Made by a program: the position numbers and the translations under genes | The notes under the pieces: model-generated | Seen by the model: the letters and a program-made list of their open reading frames with translations, nothing else | Told to the model about the DNA's origin: nothing | The model's database searches: none | Assembly (NCBI GenBank): GCA_020809705.1 | Contig: CP085826.1 | Span: forward strand, 7,998,001 to 8,062,000 | Length of the DNA stretch: 64,000 bases | Direction: 5' to 3' | Origin: Calonectria ilicicola | Taxonomy: Eukaryota > Ascomycota > Sordariomycetes > Hypocreales > Nectriaceae | Shown here: positions 34,501 through 47,286 of the stretch, piece after piece | Layout of the letters: the number at the start of each line of letters is the position of its first letter | Position numbering within the stretch: position 1 is the stretch's first letter

Positions 34501-37500
34501 ATCGCAATCATCACAACCGGTGCCCATTTAGACTTCTCTAAACAGATTGGAACGATCGATTCTGGTGCTATACCGATTCGGCATAGATAGGACGCAAGTC
34601 GGGTTGAGATTTCGTCCAACTCCTGATACGTGATGTTTCCATCCGATGAGAAGATGGCTTGACGTCTTGGATCCCAGACAGCATGGCTCCAGATCAGGTC
34701 ATGAACACATGCGCTAATATTTTGAGGAATTCTTTCGCTGTTCCACTTGTAAATTTGATCGGCATCATGGTGGGTAAAGAGACTGATGTGTGACAGAGCA
34801 AGATTGTCATCTCTGGTAGCTAACTGTAAGACCACATGCTCGAAATGTTTGCATAACCAGGTAATTTGCTCAGATGAAATCCACTGAGCATCGTAGTGTG
34901 CTGATGCTACAACTGCCCCGTTATCACCGAATGAACACTGGAACACAAGTGGATAAGTATCATAATTATCGTTTTGTGTATTTGCAGGCTCATCTTCCAC
35001 GTCCATTAATTTAAATGCTGGCCTGGAATCCAGTTTGTCATTCACTGTTGGCTGGATAAGTAAGAGATTTCGGAAGTCGCAGGCCTCTCGAGCATCTTCT
35101 CCCATCTTGGAAATATTTTGCAGCCCAATGTGCTCAAATGGTATCATGCTATTTGCTTGACTCTGTACACTGGATAGAAACTGTCCAATAGTAGCAGTAG
35201 CACGTACGCGAATACGAACTGGGACAGTAGCAATAGTTGGTCCAAGAATTGCCTGAATGCCGGGTACAGGAGCGTTCCGCCCAGAAACAGTGCTCCCAAA
35301 AACCACGTCATTAGTGTCAAGATACCTTGCTAGAACAATGGCCCAAGCAGCCCGCAAGATGCTTGAAATGGTGACATTCATAGTGCGGCGATGCGGGACC
35401 ATCATTTTGGCGATGAATGTATTCGGAGACCTTGTATCACATAACATGAGGTCATTGCTTGGGAACTTGGATGTATTTGCGCCCTGGAGGCTTGAACGCC
35501 AATAGTCTTGCATTTCCTCCATATTGCTGGAGAGTGTATAGCCAATGTAATTGCTGAAATCCACAGGCTCAAAGTAACCCTGGTGAGAGTATTCTTTGTG
35601 TAGAATATCTAGCATACACCCTAGTGTCCATCCGTCGTAAATAGAGTGATGCAAATCCCAAATAAGATAAGTTTTATTACTGTCGGAAGCCAGCATGAAA
35701 AAGGACAGAGGAGTACCGTAACCGGCATGAGGCAGAGGCAGTTTTAGAGCGTCCTCACGCGATATTATATCGACTTCCCTCCAAATGGGTCCTTGACGTA
35801 ATATAACTTGCGCAAATCCACGCGAGTAATGGATGATGCGAGTGCGTAAGTTGGTACATGCTGCTACTGTTGTATTTAATGCATCCTTGAAGCGAGAGAG
35901 GTTCACATCCTGGAGTTCGAGAACAAAGCGAGCCATATATGACCTTGGCTGTTTGATTGATAGGGCTATTAGACCTTCTTGAAGGCTCGTGCAAGGATAA
36001 GCATCCTCGATCTCACTTTCATTAGATATATTGCACTGCTCTAGCGTGGCCGTTTTGAAATCGCTGGCTTCGGCATCTGGCAGCAATTCGAGACGCTTGA
36101 TCTGGGAGGGTGATACATGCTCAATCTCAGTAATTTTAGTAGCAATTATAAAAAGACGGGGATCGGTAAATATATCCTTGACTGTAATTTTCAAGCCGAT
36201 CTCTTCCGTTAACGCGACGAAACGCAAGGCCGTGATCGAATCACCACCAAGGTGAACGAAACTGTCATCACATCCAATAAACTTTGTAGGAATATTTAGT
36301 ATTTTTGACCATATCTCTTGTATGCGAGCTTCCATAGGTGTTCGGGGTGCTCGCTTATCTTGGTCGGTTAGGCAATACGCAGCCAGCAAAGCTGGGCTGA
36401 GTTTCACTGATAGGTTCTTCAAAGCACCTCTGTCCACCTTTGCGGAAGAAACAGATGGTATGAATCGGCAGGGAAAAAAGGCAGTTGGAATCATATAGCC
36501 AGGGACAACAACAGACATTTGCCCGATTGCCGTAATAATTTGATTCCTGAGATCATCTGTGAGGGGCAAGAAAACGTCGTCGAAATGTAATTCAGTGGTC
36601 GGTATGCAGTGTATATGATCAAAGCAAAAGTAAGCAGCAAGGATGGGGCCACTACTTCTTTCGAATACTTCCACTACAACTTGGATGGCAGTTGGAAGTG
36701 CTGCACGGAAGTGGTGTTCAACTTCGCCCAACTCCACCCGAAGACCACGGATTTTGACTTGTGTATCCTTTCTACTGACGAATTGGATGCTGCCATCAGA
36801 ATTATAATAGCATAGATCGCCGGTCTTGTAAAAGCGATTCCAACTGGGAGTAGTGGAATTTGGTACCCATTCAGGAAGTCTTGTTACTGTGGATGCAGTC
36901 GTGCGTGCAGGATCTGCAAGGTATTCCCGAAGCAATGTTGGCCCTTGAATGAGTATCTCTCCAATGCAACCTATAGGGGCCAGTTTATGGGGCTGCTCGG
37001 GCTCAACAATCCAGCAGTAACCGCCAACAGGACGACCGATAGTCTGATGTGATTCGTCAATTGTACGCCACTCGTGCAGCGTGCTGAAGACGCATGTTTC
37101 CGCAGGTCCCCAACCGGCAATAAGGCGCATGCTGCCGATCCAGGTTTCAAATACGTCTCGACTAACAGCCTCTCCAGTGAGTAAAAGAAGTTCAAGGCCT
37201 GGCGTATCATGGGGCTTCAATAGGCGCGCGAAGCTTGAAGTGAGGAATGCCCAATTGACCCTCTTTGCGTTCATAAACTTAGCTAGTCCACCATTCATAC
37301 GAATTTCGTCAGAAGGAACACAGACTGTAGCTCCGCTAATCAATGGGGCCACAATTTCGCCAACGCATACATCAAAAACGTACGAGGCGAACTGTAATAT
37401 TCTTACTGCGGGTGTTATTTTCAATCGATCGCGGATGGCCGTTTGACTCGTGCACACGGAACCGTGTTCCATTACAACACCTTTTGGAACACCTGTACTT

Positions 37501-38120
37501 CCAGAAGTGAAAATAACGTAGGCCGCATGCTCGGGGGTGGTGACAATTTGGGGTGCCGATGGGCCGTACCCATACCGACGAACGAGCTGCAAGTCAAGAC
37601 TGGATGTGACCTCGAGAATTTTGGGAATTAAACCGCCACAAACGTTTGAATTTTTCGGTGATGTTAAGACCAGATGGGAGCGGGTTTGTTGGATAACTTG
37701 CTGTTGACGTTGGCGAGGATGCCCTGGGTCTAGTGGGACCCAAGCAGCACCAGCTTTATTAATTGCTAGTATTGAGACATAAGCCCATATGGACTTCTCA
37801 AAGCACACATGTACTAAATCATGTGGCTGGAGGTCAAAAGTATCGACTAAGCAATGGCTCAACCTGTTGGAGGCATATTCTAAGTCTGAATATGTCAAGA
37901 GACCATCCCAAGAGTCGATAGCTGTTGCATTGGGCTGCCTTTGTGCCTGCTGCCCGAATAGCTGGTGGATACAAGCATTGATCAGCTTGGGGGACTCTCC
38001 ATTGAACCTCTTTGCTTGCTCAAGATCCCAGTCATTTTCAAACGATAAGAGACCGAGAGGGATGTCCTCTTCACTGTCTTCTTCGGAGCTATCCTGGGAT
38101 TCATCACTAGTCTGGTGCAT
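31590..38120 (-). CDS. Two-module NRPS with terminal reductase, frame broken by TGA
   Basis: A reading frame of 2,177 codons from the ATG at 38120, with an in-frame TGA at 33716-33714 (codon about 1469). Domain order is A1 (about 50-545; FTSGSTGVPKG, NSDGSIQFVSRKD), T1 (LGGDSITAL), C (about 690-1100; canonical HHSIYDG), A2 (about 1130-1640; CTSGTTGRPKG, NAYGPTEAC, then YKTGD), T2 (LGGDSIRLI), R (about 1805-2170; FLTGATGYLGMEIL and the YxxxK site YNQTK). Such enzymes join two amino acids and release the thioester reductively as an aldehyde/alcohol or cyclised imine. The TGA lies in A2 right after LAPLG, where A1 has LAPIG-Cys (TGC); the same frame resumes at once with VGELLVQGP, so a single base change explains it and no intron fits. 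Either a sequencing error, a strain-specific nonsense allele or a pseudogene. No methyltransferase or start condensation domain. An upstream in-frame stop fixes the start. Confidence 0.92.
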
Positions 38121-40579
38121 TAGCAAGTAATGATTCAAGACTACAGTGTGTCAAGAGCCTTTTACCTTTCAGAATGGTATTGGACACCGTCAGATCCGGG
38201 GGATGCGTGCGACGTATCAAACATGGCAGACGTTGCGCATAAATCCATTTCCAGTGACGGAAGTGACTCTGGCGATAGACAACGCCGTTTCGATACCCAC
38301 AGAGGGTAGGCCAATCAAGTAAATATTGCGCTGCCGTGATGTGATGGTATTAGAGTGCGATCAAGGTTTCAATTTGTTGCATCAGTTAGCTGTTCATGCT
38401 AGACCTCTTGACTTTGACGGGGTTCAACGTCCAAAGCCCAGCAGAAAAGAAGTCATTACGGAGGCTCGGATTCGCGGAAACCCGGACTTGCAGTAACTGG
38501 AAGATAAGTATTTGCCAGCCTGAAATTTGATCCCCTGCCCCGCTTATTCTTCTTAGGCCACCGAGGCTGGTATCATGAATGCGGCCTTCTGCGGCCTGTG
38601 GCGGCCCGCAATTTAAATCACGCTGTTAGTGCACTTATTGGAGGGTCCGTGAGAAACAAACTTTCCAAGGTAATTATTTACCATCGTATTTGGATTGATA
38701 TTGTACCAAATGCCTTAGGTATTTAAAAATGGGACATTGAGGCATAAATGATAGTAGTTCAAGCAATGTTTTGGGCTTTAGAAACGAATAAAGCACGCTG
38801 ATAGACACATGTCTCACAACCTCACACTCTCTCTGCCATCTATTGTGTGCGACTTTCAATGCACCAGTTTCTTGTAGCTGCCGTGTAGATTGCAATGCAT
38901 TTTACATAATAATAGCAGGTTTTAGACTGACGCGATCCATATCCGGCAACCGAGGATTTAAAATTTGACCATGTGGTGCTGTGAGGAGCCATAGCAATGC
39001 ATGGGAGCTATTCTTGGCGGTATCCACTGGGTTGATATCCGGGGAATCTCGGTCCTCTCGGGCTCTGGATAAATCTTAGGTAAGTAATGGCTGTCCATGT
39101 GCTTGGAGATAACATGTACGTATCCATTCATTTTCCAGTTTTCCATATTACTTGTATTCTCACCTCAAGAAATTTGGCTCAAATAATTTCATTCATCAGA
39201 GCAAAAGGATGATCTGGAAAAGAATGCACACTGAAGCTCCAAACTTCCATGTCCGTGTCTACATATTGACGGATAAAACATGCTTAAAACCGCCGTACCC
39301 ATTCCCATGCACGACTGCAGGGACTTTAGGGAATCCTGAAAGTTTAATAAATGGATACAACTAAGCTTTGCGAAAACGAGAATACGATAACGAGGGGGAT
39401 ACCTGCCTGTTCGAGAATTTGATTGACTAAATCATTGAGGTACGTTGAGGACAACGTTGGGAATTTACTATCATCGGCAAATTTCAACAGCGAGGTCAGT
39501 TAACCTAGCTCATGTTCTTATAAATTCACATGTGCCCTCATTATCTCATCTCTATCTCTTATATTTGCTCCGTTGTTCATTCATTTCAAACTGAGAAATA
39601 TCTAACGGTCTATAATCCAAAGAGTGGCTTCTCAATTGGAGGCAGAGTATCTCATGAGGTGGAGGAGGATGTTGAATCAGCGCTTGACGTGACTAAGGCA
39701 ACCTTATAAGAGTCGCGTGAGAAACTTCCCCGCTGGCGACATACTGTTCAACCTGGCTGCGGGCCTACTGCAGCATTAATCAATGAAGTTGCTGATATTG
39801 AGGTCATACTGCCTATCTCTAAGCGTTGTCCAGTGGCACAGTTCTTTCTCTGCCAACTCGGATTGTAGACGGAAGACCAGTGACTAGCGGCATGATTGGG
39901 TCTCCGATCTCCTCTCGCGGGATAATAAACAATAATGGTGGCAAACATGACTTGGACGAAGTTGCGGAAGGCAAATTTCATAGAGACGCTCCCGTAGATG
40001 ACCTAAGACTGGGTAGTCGAATAGGTCGCGTAGCCAATGGATAAATCATTGGTCAATAGGGGAGGTATATGAATGTAGCATTTCTGTTAGGACATCCAAT
40101 GTTATGGGCAGAAGAGGGGTTAAGGTGCGCTTTCAAAGCATGCCTGCAGCCCTAGGTTAAGGTGTCCTGGGGAAATGAGAGTGCCTAAAAATGAAAGCTT
40201 CCCGTTGCGTCGGCTGAGATGCAAGCCCTTATCATTGAGAAAACCTGGACTTTGTGAAGAAGATAGACTGTCAAGAGACCTCCAGTTGCTATACCCTAGG
40301 TTCCTCATGACGGAATCGTTGAAATATGAGGTGGGTAAATCGATCCCACATAGTGCCCACGAAGATCCTATTCATTCGATATCTTAGGGAAATACTCAAA
40401 ACTGTCTGCTTGGGTGCGTTATTTAGTGAATATTTTACGAGCCGCAGTCACGCGGCGTTGACATGTCATATATGAACTCTGGTCGGAGGTCGCGGCGGTA
40501 TCTAGAACCGTATGAGACCGCTGAAGTAAATTTGAAGGGCAGACTTTGGCGGGATTATCGTTTGTTGTGGAATATAGCT
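38121..40579. other. Intergenic upstream of NRPS
   Basis: About 2.5 kb separating the divergently placed NRPS start from the 3' end of the Zn2Cys6 gene. No tailoring gene is present. Small frames (for example 39826-40044) show no family resemblance. The proximal 400 bases should hold the NRPS promoter; no repeated operator was seen. Confidence 0.4.
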
Positions 40580-43001
40580 CTAATATAATACATCCATAAA
40601 TGATACTATATCTGTATCCCAAGAAAAAGATTCAATATCAATTTGTAAATTTTGTCCCTGCTTAAATTGATCATCGTATTGTTGAGTGTATTGTGATGAA
40701 GATGAAATAGTGTTGTGACCTCCTTCATTGTTTTTCAGAAAATGACAATTAGAAGGGAAGACACTAATGTCGAGTTTGTTCTGTTCTTCGTTCAGCCTGT
40801 TGCACTTCTTTTCCATTAGTTTCTCACTATCGTCATTAGCTACATATGTGTATATGTCCTGTTTGAAAGGTAAAGCCGAGCTATCAAGAAATTCGATCGG
40901 AAGACAAGTAAAGTCCTTCGAAAAACTTGTCGAGCTTGGTTTACCTCGTCCAATATTGCATTCTAGACCTCTTGGCGCGACAGTAGTAGCGTATGCCCAC
41001 ATGCCCTCAATCTTGGAACACTGAGAAATTAATATTAGCAACACTAGAAGAGTCCTCAAGCGACTTCTACTCACAATAGGTTGCAAAGGCATCCAAAACT
41101 TCCCAAGGCCACTGACAATCCGGTGGTGCACTTCCACTTGTTCAGCGTGAGTTCGACAATATGGACGCATTGTAAGTGTCGCCCGTATCTGAACTATTGC
41201 ACAAACTGATGCTGCATGGCCTACCAGAGGCCATAACATCGAAAAATCAGGCTTTGCCGAAAGGAGATGCGAGGCCATGTTTTTCAGATGGTCAGCGTGC
41301 CGCAAAGTCTCATTGGCTGAGAGCTGGGCAACCTTGTGTGGAAACTGGGATGGCCAAGGGATACAAGATAGTATCGGCACAACGGAAGAATGTAGTGTAC
41401 ATAGACAAGAGAAGTAAAGATATGAGAGGCAAAATGCTTGGTATGTCTTCTGAGAAATGGGTGAAGGGGAGGATCGGTCAGAGTATTTGAGATCGTCTCT
41501 CATGGCAGAAAAATTATCTTGGATTTTCTTGTCCAGAAAATACAAGGTCGAAACCGCCGTGGCTGAGTCAATGGTTTGTTTTTGTAGTTTTCGGACAAAA
41601 TCTTGTACCTCCCACCTAGTAATCAGTTAGCTCTATGGGTTCGGAGATGAAGTCTAACGCGTCTAGCATTACCATAAACCGTGAAGTAGTATCAGAGATT
41701 GAGAGAATCCCAAATTAATTGGTTTATCGACCATACTATTGTATGATACTTGGCCGTCGCTATTAAGAATAACCAATTCGCTCGGAATTTCGGTCCGGCT
41801 AGCGTCGTAATTGTCCTGCGGCAAAGGCCGACCGGCGACGTCATCCCAACAGCTTCCTTCGAAATGAGCGTTGAGTTGACTGACGCATCTCGTTAACCAA
41901 CAAGCCCAATAACAGTATATGCCCGGAGTTGTAACATTGGATTCCGGATTGACAGTGGAACTATAGGTTTGGTTCATGTTCCCTTGCAGCTGGTCATCTC
42001 TGAGAAGGCAACAGGTTCTCTGGGCAATTGCTATACGAAGAAATGAGACACGGACATTAGCATATCTTCAAGTAGAATATAATAATTGTATAATTTCTTT
42101 AGGTTTTCGATATTTACCTGTGTGTACATTGGTCCTTGTACTTTGAGACCTCGAGAACCAGTATATGGCAATGATTTGACAAGCTTGAACACGTTCCACA
42201 CAAGGCAAATCGGCTTCGGCTAAGGCATCTCGGCTAGCTTGTCGGGCCCATGCCTCCCCAACATCAGCCCAGTTTGTACTGAATATCTCTCTGTCGGTGA
42301 TGTCGTTTGCTATCATCGAATCGGTAGCGGTGTCTAAGAAACTGAGCAAGATGGTAAGTTAATGACATACATGGCACTAAAAAAACAAAGAGGTGAGAAG
42401 GATAGCAAAGTGCTCACATTGTAGCTAGTGCGAAAATGGCCTGTATCAGATAACAAGGCACGTGGCCGGCCAGATAACTCGTGATCAACGACTGCTTGTT
42501 GAGAAGGAGATGGGACTGGTAATGTCTTTGAAAATAAATATCGATCAGAAGCAATCCGATTTCATGAGAAACCTGTACTTCAGTCCTTTCTATGCAGTTT
42601 TCGTAGGCGATTGATGGTGCTTGTCCAGTAGCAGTCCAAGACGCCGGGTTGACATTGTCAATGGCAGAGGGTTTTTGGCCACCCCCGTATGCTAAGTCTT
42701 TGGTCGCCCCGTCAGGCGTATTGTAGTGGGGGAAGGTAAGTTGATGTGGAAAGAGTTGATTGCTCTCACGAGTTTGTGACCGGGATCGTTTACTCCGTTG
42801 TACCAGTGCCGGATAATTACACTCGCGGCGGAGACGGACGCAGCGCAGACACGACGGGGTTTCACGGGAGCATTTGAGCTTTCTCGGCAGTCAATATGGG
42901 TCAGTAATGAATGGGGCGTATCAACGCACCTTTTGCTTTCGGCAGCTGAGGCATGCCGTGATGGAACCCGATCTGTCCTTGGCGGTGTGAGACGATTCCA
43001 T
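40580..43001 (-). CDS. Zn2Cys6 fungal-specific transcription factor
   Basis: Predicted 698-716 aa regulator. Exons: 43001-42930, 42878-42418, 42341-42118, 42030-41673, 41615-40580, the last probably split by a 54-nt intron at 41074-41021 (GTGAGT..CTAAT..TCTCAG) that keeps the frame either way. The zinc cluster is assembled only after splicing exon 1 to 2: CLSCRKQK joined to LKCSRETPSCLRCVRLRREC, spacing C2C6C6C2C6C, a textbook binuclear cluster at residues about 18-45. The middle-homology region follows (LLLIDIYFQRHYQSHLLLNK..., WADVGEAWARQASRDALAEADLP). The ATG at 43001 gives MESSHTAKDRSGSITA before the cluster. The gene is divergent from the MBL gene, and two TTCGGNCCGAA palindromes lie between them; CGG/CCG half-sites are the usual targets of this class, so it probably controls itself and the block up to 49 kb. 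Confidence 0.93.
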
Positions 43002-43506
43002 GGCTGCTATAATTTCGTAAAGATCAAGGTCCAAAGAGTCGTTCGGAGTCGGCATGAAATGGAAAAATGCGGGACCCCTGTTGGCCTCATTCGGCCCGAA
43101 CGCGTCAACGCCCGGGCCTCGATTTTCAGCTTCATTGATGAGCCAATTAAACTAGCCAACGTTACCCCGTAATTTTGAAACTTTATTCTTGGGCTCGTTG
43201 GTGGTGGTTGGACTGTGTTCTTGTCACTCTCTGCATGCTTTGCTCTCAATTGCCGTCGATTGACATGCGGTTCGGACCGAACGTGGCTGATTGTGATTTT
43301 GTTGCCCCTGATTACCATCCATCTTGGCTTGATTGGCATGTTGATAGACATGAGGTGCTATTGCTTCGGCGCTCATGCGGATACAAGCTAACGTCATACC
43401 CCTAGACCACTGTGAGTTTCGAATATCATGTCTGCTCTACCCAGGACATGATGCAGAAATTTTCACCGTCAAACTACACTTGACATCTCATAATCCACCG
43501 GGTGAA
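43002..43506. promoter_or_regulatory. Divergent promoter, regulator / MBL, with two palindromes
   Basis: A 505-base bidirectional promoter. Perfect inverted repeats TTCGGCCCGAA at 43090-43100 and GTTCGGACCGAAC at 43270-43282, each followed by CG. CGG-N-CCG is a plausible binuclear zinc-cluster site. The same motif recurs between FAA and MFS. Confidence 0.7.
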
Positions 43507-44615
43507 ATGGTGAGGGCCGATTCACTTGTAGATCTTCTCCGGCACGGCGAGACCGTGTCTGTTCTCCCATATGCCACAGGATTGATGACCACTCCGTCCT
43601 CTGCGCTTGTCTTGGATGCCAAATCGATCAGCGCGGGCACATCCTGGCGTTTCTTTATCCACCACCATTCATTGGATATTAAACTCTGGTTTGATATGGG
43701 AATTTCTTCGGTATTTTGAGATACAACAATAGTTACTGGAACTTTTAAACTGAGGCATTATTTAGAACCTTGGATCATATCCAGTCAGCGTCCGAAACCT
43801 ACACAGACACTTCAAACCTTCGGCTGCAACCCGATCTCTCGTCGAAGATACTAGAGATGCAGGATGTTCGCCATCTGATGTGACATACATCATTGCGAGG
43901 TGAGCCATGGATCTATTTTATGATTGTTGAATAAATGAGGCCCCACATTTTTAGAGGAGAAGAAGACTAACAACCCAGCCATAGTCATGCTCACTGGGAC
44001 CACGTTCGACCTTTGCCAGCCGAATTCACTCAAGCTACGATGCTATGTGGCCCTGGTACTATTCAAAACCATGGACCGGGTTATCCAAAAAACCCCAATT
44101 CTGTATTTGATGGGCGTATCTGGGACTCTGATCTACGCGAATTTCCGTTGATGGAGCTTCCTCCTGTCGCCAATCCAACGTGGTCCCGCCTGGGGCCTTT
44201 CCCTCATGCTCTGGACCTGTTCAAAGACGGCTCCATATTCCTCATTGACGCACCAGGGCATCTACATGGAAACTTGGCGCTTTTGACGCGAGTGAACGGA
44301 GTCGATGGGCATAGAAAGTGGCTATTTCTCGGTGGCGACTGCGCTTCTTGTAATATCTTTACATACTGGCCTGAAACCCCCTTTGGTCTTATGCCTTCAG
44401 GTACAATGGATCATTCTACTCTTCATGAGGATGAACATGAGGCTCGTTCAACCATTCGGCTAATTTCCGAGTGTAAAAAGCACCTCGGGAATAGCTTCTT
44501 GGTGTGGTATGCCCACTCGGAAATTCTTGAGGGCTTCTGGACAGTGTCCAATGATGTTGAGGCAACAATATTCACACCTCATGTTGCTAATTACATGCTC
44601 TCCAATGGCCCTTGA
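43507..44615 (+). CDS. Metallo-beta-lactamase-fold hydrolase (lactonase-like)
   Basis: Predicted 322-aa MBL-fold protein of the group that includes N-acyl-homoserine-lactone lactonases and fungal lactone/lactam hydrolases. Exons 43507-43710, 43766-43899 and 43985-44615; the joins restore the frame exactly and the second splice completes SHAHWDH. Zinc ligands visible: HAHWDH at residues 114-119, a His in DAPGHLHGN, the bridging Asp in FLGGDCAS, and a final His near FTPH. The N-terminal strand VSVLPYATGLMTTPSSALVLD is also typical. The ATG at 43507 was chosen because it leads straight into that strand; a longer upstream frame lacks similarity. Divergent from the regulator and sharing its operator, so probably induced with it. 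Likely ring-opening hydrolysis in the cytosol (no signal peptide). Confidence 0.91.
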
Positions 44616-45200
44616 ATCCTAGCTTTTGCGGATATAGTTTAGTGGCACAAAAATTGCGTCCCATTCCATTTTAATAAACTTATTACAATTGGAAATAATT
44701 ATAATAACGTGCATAATAGAAAGTTCTATGCGAAATCCATTTGTTTATCACCTAGTTTAACATTCCATAATGAAATTTCTACCAATTAGACATTTTTCTT
44801 CTTCTGCATTTTCAACCATGGTTGAAACATGAATGTATACATTCCTTAGAAAGACAAATTTCACTAAAATAGAAGTAATAGAGTTGTAGTACTAGTTGGT
44901 ATCTTGAACCTTAAACAATAATCTCAGCAGCCTAAATTATAGGTTCCTTTTACTTGGCCCTAAACCGTTGAGTTAAACTCAAGCCCCCGGATGTCACTGA
45001 GCTTGACTAATTTGGGGCCAGATGCCTCGAATACAAGGCGCACACAATGTAGAAGTAATCTTAATCTACCGTTAATTCTTTAATGGGTTAATTGATTCAT
45101 TTTATAGATGTTCTAGGAAATAAAGAGAATAACTTAGTATTGCCGAAATGAGCAAACAAGATCATTTTATCTCAGCCCTAGCGTCTTCCTTGAAAAAGCC
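44616..45200. other. Convergent intergenic region, MBL / FAA
   Basis: About 585 AT-rich bases between two 3' ends, with TTAATAAACT and ATTATAATAACG runs just after the MBL stop that resemble polyadenylation sequence. No gene seen. Confidence 0.45.
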
Positions 45201-46777
45201 TTACTCGGTTCGGGCAGGCAAAACCGTTCCAGTCAATTCGCCGAAACCAATGCGAGACTCGCCCACACCAGTCCATCCTACCATGATGACTTCATCACCA
45301 TCTTCGAGCCAGGTGAGCTGCGATCCATCGCGTAGCGTAATTGGTCGAGTACCTCCAACCGTGAGCTCTTGCAAACAGCCCATTCTCCTGTCGCCTAAGT
45401 GACTATTTCCACTCCTAAATGCTTGTTGGGCAGAAGATGATATCGTTCCCGTTCCGATCAAGTCACCAGCAGAGAAACCACATCCTGCAAGAGTGTGGTG
45501 CGCCAGCATTTGGAAAGGGGACCAATAGAGGTGCTTAGAGTTGCTTGTGCAAAGATGTGTTCTAGGCCCGATGTCGCTAGTTGTCGAGAAATTGGTGCTG
45601 TGATTTCCTGTGACTGGTAAGAATAAAGTACGTTGGGTGATTAAAGCGACTTACGAGAAATAAATGTGGAGACTTGGATTTCAACATCTTTTCCACCGCT
45701 GTATACTTGTAGCTTGGATGCCTTTCCTCTTTCAAATTCAAATTCCTCGACTGAGGGCTCTGAAATCGCGCCGACTTCTTCAAGTGCATCGATCGTGACA
45801 ACCCATGGAGAGATGCTAGTACCGCTTGACTTTCCGTTGAAAGGGCCAAGTGGAAGCATCTCAAGGAACTGAATGTCCCTCGAGCTCCAGTCGTTAAGAA
45901 GTACAAACCCAAATATATGCTCGTGTGCCTTATCTGCTGGGACAGTTTTATCCATAGGTATATCATCCGTCAAGAATACCCCAAGCTCCATTTCAAAGTC
46001 AAGCCTTTGACATGGGGCATGGCTGGCAGGAGTATTTGTCCCTTGTGATATTATACCCCACGGCCGGCGGAGAGGGGTCCCACTAACAATAAGAGAGGAG
46101 GACCGTCCGTTGTAGGCCAGAGGAAGGTTGAAGAAATTGTTAGGCGGCCTGGGCTGACCAGCCATCAGCCCAACCTGTCGAAGAATTAGCATCTGTAAAC
46201 CACAACCGACTGCGCTGATATTTGTCTTACATTTGAAACGTGCTCGAGTGAGCACATGAAATCACTGAATCCTCTCGTAAAAAATGGCAGATACATGGTT
46301 GCACTTTCTCTGGTGCTCCATAGAAATGGCGTGGAGTAGAGAAATGAGTGTGCATCTTGAAGTAAATCCTGTATAAGCTTTCTTAAGCGTGAACGTTGCA
46401 CTTTTGGCAATCGAGAAAATTGATTTAATGCCGGCTTAAAGTGTGAATAAGTCCCATTAGCAATATTCCGATGTTTACTGATTTTCTTCCCCTGGAATTT
46501 GTCTTACTGCATTCAAAGCACTTTTGAATATGTCAAGAGAGCTTTCACACTCGCAGAAACGACGCAAGTCAAGGATAAAATCACCGATAGCGATGCCCGG
46601 TCTTGGATTTGGCTTGATGTAATGTTAGTCATGATGGAACCCTGGCACAGGACTTGAGGCACCAGGACTTACATTCCCATCAGTGCTAAAAATCCCGAAT
46701 GGGAGGTTCTGAAGGCCAAATGGGGATTCCTTAGGAATCGGAAACGGGTATGTGATGTGCATGATGGCTTCAGGCAT
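45201..46777 (-). CDS. Fumarylacetoacetase-family hydrolase
   Basis: Predicted 448-aa full-length fumarylacetoacetase (FAH): N-terminal SH3-like domain plus C-terminal beta-roll. Exons 46777-46673, 46612-46508, 46434-46231, 46174-45655, 45613-45201; four introns of 60, 73, 56 and 41 nt, most with GTAAG donors. Recognisable pieces: PESPFGLQNLPFGIFST-like start, the metal-Asp/catalytic-His loop FTRGFSDFMCSLEH, the YNGRSSSLIVSGTPLRRP strand, the metal Glu pair in FEMELGVFL, the Asp in NDWSSRDIQ, and the HTLAGCGFSAGDLIGTGTIS end. FAH cleaves fumarylacetoacetate to fumarate and acetoacetate in tyrosine catabolism; here, away from homogentisate dioxygenase or maleylacetoacetate isomerase and next to a lactonase-like gene and a regulator, it more likely serves a dedicated side pathway (inference). 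Divergent from the MFS gene across a shared 15-bp palindrome. Confidence 0.93.
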
Positions 46778-47286
46778 AGTTTTTTGAGGGCTTGAGCTGA
46801 TGCGTGGAGGAATACAGAAGCGAGAACAAAAAAGAAGAACGTCTGGACCTGAGTGAGTTTAAAAGAATATAGCACGATGATTGAGAACATCTTTGATCAA
46901 CGCAATTTAATAGTACTCAAGTGAGCCAAGATTTGCCCGAAAGCTATGGCGCACTCAATTCTCTTCTTGGATTAGGGCTTCGGTGCAAACGATGCGTCAT
47001 TACAAATTTTGAGGCCATGTTCACCGAATTGGGCCATGCAATGGAATAGGAGTGATCGACGCTTGGGTGGCCCGCTCCCACACCGTTCGGCCCGAACGTG
47101 CATGAGGTCTTGCTTAACCCCGGATTATCATCTCCGAACCGGTAGTTGAAACTTGAAAACGAAAGTTACACGAGTAATAAAAAAAAACACAAATCAGTGA
47201 ACATATCCACCTATTTATTTCCATGTTTTCCTCCCTTTCCAACATCCCACCTCGCCTATCATCGAAACCCATTAGTCATACGCAAC
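46778..47286. promoter_or_regulatory. Divergent promoter, FAA / MFS, with 15-bp palindrome
   Basis: A 509-base bidirectional promoter with a perfect inverted repeat CGTTCGGCCCGAACG at 47084-47098 (central C), the best copy of the TTCGGNCCGAA motif also found twice beside the regulator gene. A variant TCCGAACCGG lies 35 bases further on. A CT-rich leader precedes the MFS ATG. Confidence 0.7.

Noticed and set aside
38120..38230. A possible extra 5' exon for the NRPS (GTAAAA..CTAAT..CACCAG, 54 nt)
   Set aside because: The splice sites look good, but the upstream ATG frame would enter the A domain out of phase.
39826..40044. 72-codon frame upstream of the NRPS that might be a tailoring-gene fragment
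   Set aside because: No recognisable motif; stops interrupt all frames on either side.
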